Shown: positions 1 to 9,172, counted from the stretch's first letter. The stretch is 51,282 bases of DNA from Acidimicrobiales bacterium (GCA_030743005.1 JASLTG010000009.1:50663-101944), one strand, 5' to 3'. Notes: generated from the letters alone by a model not told the origin. A program made the numbers and translations.

Positions 1-231
1 CTAACCGCAGGCAAACGGCAATCAGTTCAATTTGATCTTGAAGGCGCTGATATAGAACATGAAGTAAGGGCTTGGATGTCCGCAGGACCAGCCTGGATGG
101 CGATCCAAGAGCGAGGTTCCGAGGAAGTGGAGCGTTCGATCAGAGAAGAACTTTCTGAATTAGAAGAACCAGGGATTGGCGTGAGAACTGAGGTACTCAT
201 CGAGTATCTAGTAGCGACGAAACCATCCTGA
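1..231 (+). CDS. C-terminal end of a class I SAM-dependent methyltransferase (partial)
   Basis: The reading frame is open from the first base of the window to a TGA at 229-231, giving the last 76 residues of a protein whose start lies outside. The tail has a tryptophan/proline-containing stretch (AGPAWMAIQERG), an acidic helix, and a final beta hairpin ending in EVLIEYLVATKP. This is the usual C-terminus of UbiE/Methyltransf_11-type methyltransferases, where the last strand packs on the Rossmann core. The SAM-binding part is not in the window, so the substrate cannot be inferred. The assignment rests on the general look of the tail only; the reading frame itself is secure. Confidence 0.55.
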   Translation, partial: LTAGKRQSVQFDLEGADIEHEVRAWMSAGPAWMAIQERGSEEVERSIREELSELEEPGIGVRTEVLIEYLVATKPS

Positions 232-303
232 TCTTGTTGAGCACTGCTTTCGCGTTTAGATAGATCAGTTTTGGTCGCGGTTACTGAGGCCACCAAAAAT
301 AGC

Positions 304-309
304 TAGTTT
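304..309 (+). promoter_or_regulatory. -10 element of a leaderless promoter (TAGTTT)
   Basis: TAGTTT lies six bases before the ATG at 316, with a weak -35-like TTACTG 17 bases further upstream. No Shine-Dalgarno sequence is present, so the transcript probably begins at or next to the A of the start codon. The same hexamer and spacing recur upstream of the gene at 44906. Confidence 0.45.
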
Positions 310-315
310 TCTGGA

Positions 316-681
316 ATGACTGAAGTGATTCAAGAATTAGAGAAACGTCGATGGCAGGCGATGATTGATGTCGACCTGCCGGTATTGGATAGCTTGCTTC
401 ATCCGAGTTTGAGATATACCCACTCAACTGCAGCGGTGGACTCCAAGGAGTCCTACATGTCGGCGATCGAAAACGGTGTCTTCGACTATCGAGACGTAAG
501 CAACAGTGACGTGGAGATCCAAATTTTCGATGGTCTAGCGCTGGTTAACGGAACAGCCGAAATAACGGTGGTTGCTCGGGAAAGGGAATTCCTACTTCGA
601 AGTAGGTACACCTGTGTTTGGATAGAGGAATCTGGGGAATGGCAATTCCTGGCATGGCAAAACACACCCATACCGTCTTAA
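316..681 (+). CDS. NTF2-like / DUF4440 (SnoaL-fold) family protein
   Basis: 121-residue protein with the layout of DUF4440/SnoaL-like cone-shaped alpha+beta barrels. An N-terminal helix (residues 1-25) ends in DLPVLDSLLHPSLRYTHS, where the family has its L..ll..d..y.hs motif; then come a KESYMSAIENG helix and four strands ending in RYTCVWIEESGEWQFLAWQN. The W.FLAWQNT ending is typical. Members include isomerases, dehydratases and ligand-binding proteins, and nothing here fixes the reaction. The ATG start is preceded by a TANNNT box at the right distance for leaderless initiation. It stands alone between the methyltransferase and the kinase-like gene. Confidence 0.8.
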   Translation: MTEVIQELEKRRWQAMIDVDLPVLDSLLHPSLRYTHSTAAVDSKESYMSAIENGVFDYRDVSNSDVEIQIFDGLALVNGTAEITVVAREREFLLRSRYTCVWIEESGEWQFLAWQNTPIPS

Positions 682-788
682 GGGGCCGAAGCTATGGCTG
701 ATAGGAAGAGAACTGCGAGGATTTAACGTCTGAGCGCCGGAGATCTCGCATATTGTCTTATGACAGCTTTAGAACGAGCGAGGATCAT

Positions 789-1838
789 ATGACTAACCGC
801 GCGGAGATCGTCGGATATGACGTTGAAGCAGTTGAGAGCTGGATTAGAGAAAACACCGAAGGGCTAGAGCCGCCGTTCGACTGGGTCCAGTTGGAAGGCG
901 GACACAGCAACTTGACTTACGCGCTTACAGACTCGAACGGAAGTCGGGCTGTTGTTCGCCGGCCTCCGATGGGTGAACTGCTACCTAAAGCTCATGATAT
1001 GGGTCGAGAATATTCAATTATTAGTGGTCTAGGGCCAACCGCTGTTCCGGTCCCAATTGCTTACGGGTATTGCGAGAGTCCTGAAGTAACCGGCGCCCAC
1101 TTTTACGTGATGAGTCAAGTTGACGGCAAGGCGTTGTTTGAACTCGAGGATGCTCTGGAATACCTCACCGAAGATGCGCGCGGCAACGTCGGGTCGTCCT
1201 TCATGGATGTCTTGGCTTCGCTGCATTCAGTTGATCCAGATGAGGTTGGCCTTGGTGATTTAGGTAAGAAGGAAGACTATGTGGGGCGGCAGATCCGAAC
1301 CTGGTATCGAAGCTGGGAAGCATCAGCCGAGGGCGCTTCGTATGATGATTCGGATCTGCATGAGTTACATGATTTCCTCGAGTCACGGCGGCCGGAACAG
1401 GGACCTGCCCGGGTGGTTCACGGAGACTATGGACTCCACAACTGCTTGATAGACCAAGACGGGTACCTAACTGCGGTTTTGGATTGGGAGATATCTACTC
1501 TTGGTGACCCGATGGCAGATTTCGCGTATGCATTGAACACTTGGGCTGAAGCAGGCGACGAGTTGGTGAACAAAGAGAATGCGCCGACGCTCGCCAAGGG
1601 TTTCGCCAATAGAGCTGAACTCATTGAAAGGTATGCGGCAAGAACTGGCTGCGACTTAACGGACCTTCCCTATTACATCAGCTTTAATCACTTCAAAACA
1701 GCATGCATAGTTCACGGTGTGTACGCCCGTTACATGCAAGGACAGAAGTCCTCGGATGGAGTTGACCTTGACTACTACAGGGAGCGGATTGGCGTTTCTA
1801 TCGAGCTAAGCAAACAGGCGGCGGCTGAGCTTTCTTGA
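789..1838 (+). CDS. aminoglycoside phosphotransferase (APH) family kinase-like protein
   Basis: 349-residue protein of the APH/choline-kinase superfamily, close to the ACAD10/ACAD11 N-terminal kinase group. An N-terminal nucleotide-binding lobe (about 30-110; GGHSNLTYAL glycine loop, VVRRPP lysine-equivalent strand, then YVMSQVDG hinge) precedes the catalytic loop HGDYGLHN at 211-218 and a DWE metal-binding motif at 232-234. Both catalytic Asp residues are present, so the enzyme should be active. Relatives phosphorylate small hydroxylated compounds; in acyl-CoA-rich neighbourhoods such as this one, 4-hydroxyacyl groups are a plausible substrate (inference). A TTG at 753 is in frame, but GAGG at 780-783 sits correctly before ATG 789, which I chose. 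The stop codon overlaps the ribosome-binding site of ung. Confidence 0.88.
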   Translation: MTNRAEIVGYDVEAVESWIRENTEGLEPPFDWVQLEGGHSNLTYALTDSNGSRAVVRRPPMGELLPKAHDMGREYSIISGLGPTAVPVPIAYGYCESPEVTGAHFYVMSQVDGKALFELEDALEYLTEDARGNVGSSFMDVLASLHSVDPDEVGLGDLGKKEDYVGRQIRTWYRSWEASAEGASYDDSDLHELHDFLESRRPEQGPARVVHGDYGLHNCLIDQDGYLTAVLDWEISTLGDPMADFAYALNTWAEAGDELVNKENAPTLAKGFANRAELIERYAARTGCDLTDLPYYISFNHFKTACIVHGVYARYMQGQKSSDGVDLDYYRERIGVSIELSKQAAAELS

Positions 1839-1848
1839 GGATTGAACA

Positions 1849-2514
1849 GTGTTAACGGATTGGAACCCGTTGTTGCGTCAGCAATTTGTCGAACCGTATT
1901 GGGCAGAGTTGCAAGGGTTTGTTCAACAAGAACGCAAAATCGGTTTCGTGTATCCACCAGAGGAGGATGTTTATGCCGCACTCCACCTCACCGCTTATAC
2001 AGATGTCAAGGTATTGATTCTGGGACAAGACCCTTACCACGGTGAGGGGCAGGCACATGGTCTGTGTTTCTCTGTGCGTCGTGGAGTTCAGGTTCCTCCA
2101 TCTCTACAAAATATCTACAAAGAAATGCAGTCAGATCTTGGCTTGGCTCCGCCGAGTCACGGCAATCTCGAAAGTTGGGCGAGCCAGGGGGTGTTGTTAC
2201 TGAATGCTGTTCTTACGGTGCGAGCGAGTAACGCCGGGTCACATAGGAATCGTGGCTGGGAGACTTTCACTGACCAAATCATCCGTTTGGTTAACAACAA
2301 GAAAGATCGAGTCGTATTCATTTTGTGGGGGGCGTTTGCTCAAAAGAAAAAATCGCTTATTGACTCGGACCGTCACTATGTGATCGAAGCGCCCCACCCT
2401 TCGCCGCTCAGTGCCCATAGAGGCTTCTTTGGGAGCCGACCGTTTTCTCGAGCGAATGCTGCCCTCCTGGAAGCGGGTAGAAGCGTTATCGACTGGAGCC
2501 TGCCTCACAGGTGA
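1849..2514 (+). CDS. ung: uracil-DNA glycosylase (family 1)
   Basis: 221 residues, the usual size for family 1 UDG, which removes uracil from DNA to begin base-excision repair. The water-activating motif GQDPYH is at 59-64 (catalytic Asp61), followed by GLCFSV (uracil pocket), the LLNAVLTV strand, and the minor-groove loop HPSPLSAHRGF starting at His183. All catalytic residues are present. The start is GTG; the upstream TGAGG is the stop codon of the preceding gene plus a Shine-Dalgarno sequence, so the two genes are probably co-transcribed. The last 10 bases overlap the end of the convergent gene at 2505-3302. Confidence 0.97.
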   Translation: MLTDWNPLLRQQFVEPYWAELQGFVQQERKIGFVYPPEEDVYAALHLTAYTDVKVLILGQDPYHGEGQAHGLCFSVRRGVQVPPSLQNIYKEMQSDLGLAPPSHGNLESWASQGVLLLNAVLTVRASNAGSHRNRGWETFTDQIIRLVNNKKDRVVFILWGAFAQKKKSLIDSDRHYVIEAPHPSPLSAHRGFFGSRPFSRANAALLEAGRSVIDWSLPHR

Positions 2515-3302
2515 TGACTTATCAGGTGGGGGTGCAGGCCGCTGCCCGCCTCCCTCCACTCAATTTGACTCAATAACGACACTCCATTTAGTTCGGTTAC
2601 ATCAACGGTAAAACGTCCGTCATAAACGGAGACTCCCCGGGCCCACACTCTGCTTAACCAGCGAGGGTGCAGGTGGATTTCAATGTGGCTATCTCTGCCA
2701 GAAAGTCGGCCAGTGACCGACAGGCTTCCTGAGGGCTCCACGATGCAATTAAAGGGTATTAAGGCAGGATTTGGTACTGCTGGTCTCTGATTGGTTAGGG
2801 CCTGGACCAAAGAACGACGAGCTCGGAGCTTGGTGGCTTCAGTTAAGTGATGGTTAAGCGATGGGTCGAAATCCCATCCGCGTTTATCGCCCGCATCCAC
2901 CACACTGGCCATTGCCCGATCCAGAAAATCATGAGGCAGAACGGTTACGACTTCACCCATTCTGAGCGCTTCTTCTCGGGGTAGGTCGTACAGGAAGTCC
3001 TGAACGCCTTCGGATCGTAATCGTTCGAGTGCCGTTTTTAACCACCAACGTCTTTGAGGGTCTGATCTGTACCAAGGAGCCCATTCTTCGATAAAGCCGC
3101 CATGAGTTATTGCTAAGTCCCACAAGTCCAAGATGTCTAGGCACCTTGGTTTCGACCCTCCGAGGGCAATCAATGCTTTCTCTGAACCGATGTTGGGGTG
3201 ATTTAGAAGCTGCACCTCTCCGGCGTACCAAACGACGGTGTGTTGTTGGCCTTCACAGTTGACGTCGAACCGTGCGGTTGGAACACCTTGATGCCAGGGC
3301 AC
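2505..3302 (-). CDS. uncharacterised protein, 265 residues
   Basis: I do not recognise this protein. It starts at a GTG (3302) and has no membrane segment or signal peptide. The N-terminal half looks like a soluble alpha/beta domain with WW and WAPWYR motifs (WYRSDPQRRWWLKTALERL), and the C-terminal half has a strand-rich region (IEIHLHPRWLSRVWARGVSVYDG). Many tryptophans and a DFLDRA helix give it a DNA- or nucleotide-acting flavour, but no catalytic motif can be named. Its 3' end overlaps that of ung by 10 bases. The GTG start is not supported by a clear Shine-Dalgarno sequence, and the frame is open upstream as far as a TGA at 3378-3380, so a non-standard upstream start cannot be excluded. 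Confidence 0.7.
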   Translation of the reverse strand: MPWHQGVPTARFDVNCEGQQHTVVWYAGEVQLLNHPNIGSEKALIALGGSKPRCLDILDLWDLAITHGGFIEEWAPWYRSDPQRRWWLKTALERLRSEGVQDFLYDLPREEALRMGEVVTVLPHDFLDRAMASVVDAGDKRGWDFDPSLNHHLTEATKLRARRSLVQALTNQRPAVPNPALIPFNCIVEPSGSLSVTGRLSGRDSHIEIHLHPRWLSRVWARGVSVYDGRFTVDVTELNGVSLLSQIEWREAGSGLHPHLISHHL

Positions 3303-3498
3303 AATTGCTACCGATCTCTCTTCCGATCGCAGTGGAGGACCATTTGTGTACTCAGATGGGTGCTCTTGAGTATCGCATCACTCTGTGACTTACCGCCGAG
3401 AATTAGGCCTGGATGTTTTGTGGGTCGGGCGGAAAGACCTCAAGAGGATCATGGATATTCCAAATAGGCGGGAACAATGCTGGCTACGCTTTCAAAGC

Positions 3499-5208
3499 AT
3501 GCATGATTTAGTAGTCAGAAACGCTCGCATCGTTGATGGCAGCGGATCGCCAGAGTTCATGGGAGACCTTTCAGTCTCTGATGGGATAGTGACCAATGTC
3601 GGCCTTGTAGACGGCCTTTCGCATCAGGAAATTGACGCAGATGGCCAATTAGTGATTCCGGGGTGGGTGGATATCCACACTCACTATGACGGCCAAGCGA
3701 CCTGGGATCCAGAGATGACTCCTTCCTCGTGGCACGGAGTCACAACAGCGGTGTTCGGTAATTGTGGGGTCGGGTTCGCTCCGGTGCGTCAGGGGAGCGA
3801 GGACTTCTTAATTAATCTCATGGAGGGCGTAGAGGACATCCCGGGCACCGTTTTGGCAGAAGGCATTGATTTCACCTGGGAGACATACCCCGAATACCTT
3901 GACGTTCTCGAGAGTATGCCGCGGGTAATGGATGTCGGCAGCCAAGTTCCACACGGTGCACTTCGGTTTTTCGTTATGGGAGAAAGAGGAGCTGACCATC
4001 AGGAACTTCCGAGCGCGGAGGAACTTGTCCAATTAGAAGCCTTAGTGACCGAAGCGTTTGAGGCTGGAGCACTCGGGTTCAGTACAAGTCGTACAACCAA
4101 ACACAAGGCTGCTGATGGTCGCCTAACTCCATCTTTGACTGCTGGGGATCCAGAATTGGCAGCAATTGCGAACGCGATGAAGACTGCGCGGTCGGGGGTT
4201 TTGCAGGTCAACAGCGATTTTGGCCCGGGGGAATTCGAAGCCTTAGAAGAGGCGACTCGAATATCAGGCAGGCCGCTATCAGCTCTCATCATTCAGGTTG
4301 ACCATTCACCAGAACTATGGCGAGCAACGTTGGCACAGATCGGACAGGCCAACAACGAAGGTCTTTCTATGACTGGCCAGGTTGGATGTCGACCTATCGG
4401 CGTATTGCTCGGCCTAGACGCCACCGTTAATCCCTTTGGGAACCATCCGGCTTACAAAGCTATTTCGGGTCTTCCGCTTGCAGAGCGCGCTACTGCGCTC
4501 CGAGAGGATCAAGAGTTACGGAGAAGATTGGTAGATGAACGACCGCGAGACGGTTTTAGCGACTGGATGAATTACGCGCTCACTAGGGCCTTCGAACTAG
4601 GGGATGAACTTAACTACGAACCAGAACCCTCAACCTCAGTGGCAGCTCGCGCCGAAGCTGTGGGTGAAAGCCCTTGGAGGCTAGTGCTTGACCTTCTTGC
4701 GAACGGAACCGGCGAAACGTTATTGCTGTACCCATTCGAGAACTACAGCTCTGGGTCTTTGAACGAAGTGTTTGAGATGTTGACCGATCCCCACACTATC
4801 TGTGGCGTTGGCGATGCTGGCGCGCACGTTGGAACGATATGTGATGCTTCCTACCCCACCTACCTACTGACTCATTGGGGTCGCGACAGAACTCGTGGTG
4901 AGCGACTGCCGCTTGAATTCTTAGTAAACAAACAAACTCGTCGAACGGCCGAGACATACGGGTTATTGGATAGGGGTCTCTTGCGAGCCGGCTACAAGGC
5001 TGACTTCAACGTCATTGATTTTGAACGACTATCAGTGGGTTCGCCCGAACTCATTCGTGATCTTCCAGCTGGTGGAAAACGTCTAGTCCAGCGACCTGTT
5101 GGTTACACCCATACCTTCGTGAGCGGCACCGAAGTTGCTTCTAGAGGTGAGTTGACGGGATTGCGCCCGGGTCAACTTGTGCGTGGTGCGCAGTCGGGCC
5201 CAAGGTAG
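3499..5208 (+). CDS. N-acyl-D-amino-acid deacylase family amidohydrolase
   Basis: 569 residues. Amidohydrolase-superfamily enzyme of the D-aminoacylase type, which hydrolyses N-acylated D-amino acids or related amides in the cytoplasm. It opens with the small beta-sandwich strand DLVVRNARIVDGSG. The metal-binding HxH follows (GWVDIHTHYDGQATWDP), then a conserved GNCGVGFAPV, and near the C-terminus DAGAHVG with the metal Asp/His. An in-frame ATG exists at 3385, but the family starts just before the DLVVRNA strand, so ATG 3499 is preferred. A paralogue of the same architecture lies at 49470-51194. The CoA-transferase gene begins 19 bases downstream, so the two are probably one transcript. The true substrate is unknown; several relatives act on cyclic amides or N-acyl compounds. 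Confidence 0.87.
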   Translation: MHDLVVRNARIVDGSGSPEFMGDLSVSDGIVTNVGLVDGLSHQEIDADGQLVIPGWVDIHTHYDGQATWDPEMTPSSWHGVTTAVFGNCGVGFAPVRQGSEDFLINLMEGVEDIPGTVLAEGIDFTWETYPEYLDVLESMPRVMDVGSQVPHGALRFFVMGERGADHQELPSAEELVQLEALVTEAFEAGALGFSTSRTTKHKAADGRLTPSLTAGDPELAAIANAMKTARSGVLQVNSDFGPGEFEALEEATRISGRPLSALIIQVDHSPELWRATLAQIGQANNEGLSMTGQVGCRPIGVLLGLDATVNPFGNHPAYKAISGLPLAERATALREDQELRRRLVDERPRDGFSDWMNYALTRAFELGDELNYEPEPSTSVAARAEAVGESPWRLVLDLLANGTGETLLLYPFENYSSGSLNEVFEMLTDPHTICGVGDAGAHVGTICDASYPTYLLTHWGRDRTRGERLPLEFLVNKQTRRTAETYGLLDRGLLRAGYKADFNVIDFERLSVGSPELIRDLPAGGKRLVQRPVGYTHTFVSGTEVASRGELTGLRPGQLVRGAQSGPR

Positions 5209-5227
5209 AACCCCGATGGAGGAATCA

Positions 5228-6403
5228 ATGCCTTTGGCCGACGTCACCGTGATCGATTTAACGATTGCGCGTGCAGGTCCGACGGCGGTGCGACAGTTGG
5301 CAGATTGGGGCGCGAATGTCGTGCGCGTAGATGCCCCTACTGGAGGGTTTGAGGCTGGTGGAGGTTTGTCCCCCGACTATTTAAATCTTCATCGAAATAA
5401 GCGTTCGGTCGTAATAGACCTCAAAAATCCTGATGGGCAAAGGGCCTTTCATCGACTTGTTGAATCTGCCGACGTTGTTGTCGAAAACATGCGAAGTCCC
5501 GTCAAATATAAGTTGGGCTTTGATTTCGACACACTGTCCTCGATCAATCCTCGAATTATTCTGGGTTCGATATCGGGCTTCGGTCAGGACGGCCCATATG
5601 GCGAACGCGGCGGTGTCGATCAGATAGCTCAAGGTATGGGTGGCCTAATGAGTATCACCGGGCAAGCCACCCACGGGCCGGTCAGGGCTGGTGTTGCGAT
5701 TAGCGATATAACGGCGGGACTTCAGCTTGCTATCGGCATTTTGACAGCGCTCCATGAACGCGAACGAACTGGCAAAGGTCGTTGGGTCCATACATCTCTT
5801 CTGGAGTCGATGATAGGAATGCTGGATTTTCAGGCCGCCAGATGGACGATCGCTGGAGATGACCCGCCGCAAGCAGGTAACGACCATCCGACTCTTGGGC
5901 CGATGGGTATGTACAAGACTGCTGACGGCTTCGTCAATATAGCGGCATCCGGGGGACGTCTTTGGGAAGCATTTTGTCGAGAGTTGGGAGTTCTTCAATG
6001 GTTGGATGATCCACGATTCGTTACTAGTTCGGCGAGACGTGAGAACAAAAAGGAACTCAACCGACTTATCGAAGAAGAATTATGTAAAGACACCGCACAA
6101 AATTGGGTTCACCGCCTCAATGCAGTAGGTGTTCCATGTGGACCGGTCAACACGGTGGCTGAAACATTTTCTGACCCACAAGTTCAACATCTAGGGATGG
6201 CTACACCAGTCACACATGTGACTGCTGGTGAGATAGACATCATCAGAAATGCGACGAACATCGAAGGTGCATCTTCAGAAATCCGAATGCCGAGTCCCGT
6301 TAAAGGCCAGCATTCGAAAGAGGTTCTTATCGAATTCGGGTTCAGTGAAAGAGAAATTATCGACCTTGAAAAGAACAAGGCTGTCGAATTCAATCCCCAA
6401 TAG
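5228..6403 (+). CDS. CaiB/BaiF family III CoA transferase
   Basis: 391 residues, the normal size for a family III acyl-CoA:carboxylate CoA-transferase. It opens with LADVTVIDLTIARAGPTAVRQLADWGANVVRVD, the standard interlocked Rossmann start, and has RNKRSVVIDLK, VVENMRSPVKYKLGFDF and SGFGQDGPY. The catalytic aspartate is at 160 in GVAISDITAG. A GGAGGA Shine-Dalgarno sequence (5218-5223) is correctly placed for the ATG at 5228; an in-frame ATG at 5216 overlaps that site and is rejected. It follows the deacylase gene with 19 bases between, suggesting a joint role in releasing and activating an acyl group. The CoA donor and acceptor cannot be read from sequence. Confidence 0.92.
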   Translation: MPLADVTVIDLTIARAGPTAVRQLADWGANVVRVDAPTGGFEAGGGLSPDYLNLHRNKRSVVIDLKNPDGQRAFHRLVESADVVVENMRSPVKYKLGFDFDTLSSINPRIILGSISGFGQDGPYGERGGVDQIAQGMGGLMSITGQATHGPVRAGVAISDITAGLQLAIGILTALHERERTGKGRWVHTSLLESMIGMLDFQAARWTIAGDDPPQAGNDHPTLGPMGMYKTADGFVNIAASGGRLWEAFCRELGVLQWLDDPRFVTSSARRENKKELNRLIEEELCKDTAQNWVHRLNAVGVPCGPVNTVAETFSDPQVQHLGMATPVTHVTAGEIDIIRNATNIEGASSEIRMPSPVKGQHSKEVLIEFGFSEREIIDLEKNKAVEFNPQ

Positions 6404-6441
6404 CTGTCATCATTTGTTGGCTGTCTGCTGTCGGTTGATGC

Positions 6442-7449
6442 TCAGAACCCAGCCTCTTTGTCGACGACGCCTTCGAGGTCGCGGCCTTCCCGTAAGGCAA
6501 CCAAATTGCGACAGAATCGTTCCAGATTTCGACGGCCTCGGTATTGGCTAGCGCCAGCCGTATGTGGTGTCATCACACAGTTGTCGAAGCTCCACAAAGG
6601 ACTTTCGGCGGGTAGAGGTTCGATGGGTGCGACGTCGAGTGCTGCCCCACCGATTATCCCCTCTCTCAATGCCTGTTCGAGGCCTGGACCGTCAATAATT
6701 TCTCCGCGTGTCACGTTAAGAAAAATCGCAGTTGGTTTCATAGCTCGAAAAAACTCATAGTCGCACATCGCTCTAGTTTCTTCAGTTAGAGGAAGCCCTA
6801 CCGCCAAAACGTCGCTCACTGCTACCAGTTCGTCGATGACTTCCATACCTTCCACTTCGGCTACTCCGTCACTTGGCGGTACCGGAAATGCGTCGATAGC
6901 GCGAACATTCATCCCAAAAGCCACTGCTCTGCGAGCGAGATGGCGACCTGTCCCGCCAAAACCGACGATGCCCATCGTCAGGCCTTCAAGCTCAACTTCC
7001 GAAAAGCGCATCATCTCGCGATTTTCGAGACTCCATCCTTCCGGGCCGAGCTCGATCGCCGTTTTAATTCTCCTGGTCAGAGCGAGCAACAGACCAAAGG
7101 CAGTGTCGGCTAGATGGCCTCCAACTAGACCCTTTTCACCAGTCAACGTGACGTCGCTTTCTATGAATTCCTGGTACATAAACATGTCGACTCCAGAAGC
7201 TGTTGCATGAACCCACTTGAGGTTTGGTGCAGCTTCGAAGAGCCATTTCGGGGTGATTCCCAAGATCACATCAGCGTCGGCGGCATAGTTAACTCCCTCT
7301 TTGGGGCTGTCAACAATTGTTACAACTGCCCCAGGACCCGCTGCTTCAGAGATCATTGCTTCCTCTTCAGCGCTTACCTCTGACAAAGTCAGAGTCTTCG
7401 TGACTAGAACATTGAGGGCCTTATCAGGCACGGGTAGTCGGACGCTCAT
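6442..7449 (-). CDS. D-2-hydroxyacid dehydrogenase family NAD(P)-dependent oxidoreductase
   Basis: 335 residues. The fold is that of D-isomer-specific 2-hydroxyacid dehydrogenases: a split substrate domain, then a nucleotide-binding domain with GIVGFGGTGRHLARR, then the catalytic triad. That triad is Arg in NVTRGEIID, Glu in VAPIEPLP and His in TPHTAG. It should interconvert a 2-oxo and a D-2-hydroxy acid; glyoxylate/hydroxypyruvate-type substrates are common for this group. The ATG at 7449 overlaps the TGA of the upstream hydratase gene (ATGA), so the two are translationally coupled; a longer in-frame start at 7497 would overlap that gene by 50 bases. The coupling suggests that the hydratase product or a derived 2-oxo acid is its substrate. 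Confidence 0.9.
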   Translation of the reverse strand: MSVRLPVPDKALNVLVTKTLTLSEVSAEEEAMISEAAGPGAVVTIVDSPKEGVNYAADADVILGITPKWLFEAAPNLKWVHATASGVDMFMYQEFIESDVTLTGEKGLVGGHLADTAFGLLLALTRRIKTAIELGPEGWSLENREMMRFSEVELEGLTMGIVGFGGTGRHLARRAVAFGMNVRAIDAFPVPPSDGVAEVEGMEVIDELVAVSDVLAVGLPLTEETRAMCDYEFFRAMKPTAIFLNVTRGEIIDGPGLEQALREGIIGGAALDVAPIEPLPAESPLWSFDNCVMTPHTAGASQYRGRRNLERFCRNLVALREGRDLEGVVDKEAGF

Positions 7450-8216
7450 GTGTAGCTCGTTTCTACGCGACCGATACTTGAATATTCGGCCAGCCAATGC
7501 TCATCTGCTGAAACTTGATGTCGCGTGTAGGCACCAGTAATCACCTTTTGTCCTGGTTTGAGTTCAAGGTCAAAGCGATGCAAAGTAGCCGCTAGGCGTG
7601 CAATCGAAATAAACGGGTTATCGACTTCGTGTTTATGTAGGCAGCGGAAACGTTCTTCCCCGTTTCGGTAGAGAACAATTTCAGTGTCATCAATGTCTTG
7701 AATTTCGTCTACCGGTACCCCGGTCCCTTCCACGATCGCCCAATTGGTCAAGTTATCAGCGACCAGCATTGCCAGATTCCCGCCTACCACCGCGCGTCGC
7801 TCATTAAGTTCGTACCCGGCAGCAACTTTTTCTAAACAGCTGGGAACCATCGCTGGATCTACATCAGGTCCAGAAATTGTTTCACCGATGGTGAAACACA
7901 TCTCCGGTTCGATGGTCGCACCATTGACGGATGACGCTGGGAGAGACAGTCCGCTGTCGAACAGTTGCATAAGGTGTCCGAACGGCCGATCGTCAATTCC
8001 CACTTGCTTTCTGGCTCGATCAGAGGTCAGTCCGACTTTCCAGCCGATTTGAGCGGTACCGCTTTCAAGACGTCTTTGCCGAATCTCATTTTGTATAGCG
8101 AGTCCATCGCTGAAATCTAGATCGCTGAAGGCTTCTTCCGAGAGGTCGACCCCTCGTTGGTAATAGTCCCAAAGAACATCAGCGGCACGGAGTTGAGAGT
8201 TATTGAGGGAATTCAC
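7446..8216 (-). CDS. 2-keto-4-pentenoate hydratase / fumarylacetoacetate hydrolase-family protein
   Basis: 256 residues of the FAH superfamily, MhpD/DmpE/DmpH branch, which act on 2-oxopent-4-enoate or 4-oxalocrotonate in meta-cleavage pathways. Diagnostic features are GWKVGLTSDRARKQVGID in the N-terminal part, the metal ligands in IEPEMCFTI (the E-x-E pattern of the family), and a late GAYTRHQVSADEHW segment. It starts at GTG 8216, divergent from the thioesterase gene. The downstream dehydrogenase overlaps by four bases. No ring-cleavage dioxygenase is present nearby, so the substrate may be a non-aromatic 2-oxo acid. Confidence 0.85.
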   Translation of the reverse strand: MNSLNNSQLRAADVLWDYYQRGVDLSEEAFSDLDFSDGLAIQNEIRQRRLESGTAQIGWKVGLTSDRARKQVGIDDRPFGHLMQLFDSGLSLPASSVNGATIEPEMCFTIGETISGPDVDPAMVPSCLEKVAAGYELNERRAVVGGNLAMLVADNLTNWAIVEGTGVPVDEIQDIDDTEIVLYRNGEERFRCLHKHEVDNPFISIARLAATLHRFDLELKPGQKVITGAYTRHQVSADEHWLAEYSSIGRVETSYT

Positions 8217-8350
8217 CGACCAGACGGTAGTCGGCGTGTTAGCGCCTGTGCCCGTTGTCTTTCAGGTCGCTCCCAAAGAATGGCCTAGTCCAGGTAACCA
8301 AAACGCCAGAGCGGCCGCTGTTTGAGTTGCAGTCAAGGGGGTTACGCTCA

Positions 8351-9172
8351 GTGGATATGGCAATACATCCGGCAACGTTCAGTGAATTGATGGAGTTGGA
8401 ACAACATGGCCCCGATACCTGGGTAGGGCTGAGTCCTGACTATGCATGGGGTCGAATTTACGGCGGCCAAGTGATTGCACAAGGATTAAAGGCAGCTTTT
8501 GCAACGGTTGATGAGGACTTTGTGCCCCACTCCGTTCACGCCTATTTCATTCGAGGAGGGACCCTGGTTGAACCAGTTCGCTATGAGGTTGATCGCCTCC
8601 GAAATGGTCGATCCTTTTGTACTCGATCCGTCGTCGCGCGTCAGAGTGGGGGAGCGATCCTAAATCTTTCGTGCTCGTTCCACGTTGCAGAAAAAGATGC
8701 CGAGATTCAGACTGCGCGGATGCCCCTTGCGCCAGACCCTGAAGATTGTCGGCCTCGCGAAGGTGATCATATGAATGTGATCATGGACCGAAGGGTGTTG
8801 GATAGTCCCCCGGGTGCTGGAAGGTCGATGGGGTGGGTCAGGGTGCGAGATACGCTTGTCGGCGATCCGCGACTTCACATGTGTGGACTTGCGTTTACCT
8901 CTGATGCTGTCCAATTCGATGCAGCACGGTCCCTGCATCCAATTCAGGCCCCTCGAGAGCAATACCAAGAACGCTTCATGGGTGCGTCACTAGATCATGC
9001 GATGTGGTTCCATCGACCGATGCGGGCCGATGAATGGCATCTTTACGACTGGGATTGTCACGGCCTCAACGGGTCTCGCGGGATGACCGTTGGCAACCTA
9101 TTCGCATCGGATGGACGTCACGTCGCGACCATTGCCCAGGAAGTGTTGCTGCGTGAGCGACGGTCAAACTAG
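8351..9172 (+). CDS. tesB: acyl-CoA thioesterase II (TesB family)
   Basis: About 273 residues with the double-hotdog layout of TesB. The first hotdog carries RIYGGQVIAQGLKAA and HSVHAYFIRGG; the second carries LDHAMWFHRPMRADEWHLYD, with the catalytic Asp in SLDHAMWFH and the conserved NGSRGMTVGNLFASDG end. It should hydrolyse medium/long acyl-CoAs to fatty acid plus CoA. AAGGGGG (8335-8341) is nine bases before GTG 8351, which I take as the start; ATG 8357 is also possible and a TTG/ATG-type extension to 8255 is open. The last four bases overlap the convergent acyl-CoA dehydrogenase gene. Confidence 0.9.
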   Translation: MDMAIHPATFSELMELEQHGPDTWVGLSPDYAWGRIYGGQVIAQGLKAAFATVDEDFVPHSVHAYFIRGGTLVEPVRYEVDRLRNGRSFCTRSVVARQSGGAILNLSCSFHVAEKDAEIQTARMPLAPDPEDCRPREGDHMNVIMDRRVLDSPPGAGRSMGWVRVRDTLVGDPRLHMCGLAFTSDAVQFDAARSLHPIQAPREQYQERFMGASLDHAMWFHRPMRADEWHLYDWDCHGLNGSRGMTVGNLFASDGRHVATIAQEVLLRERRSN

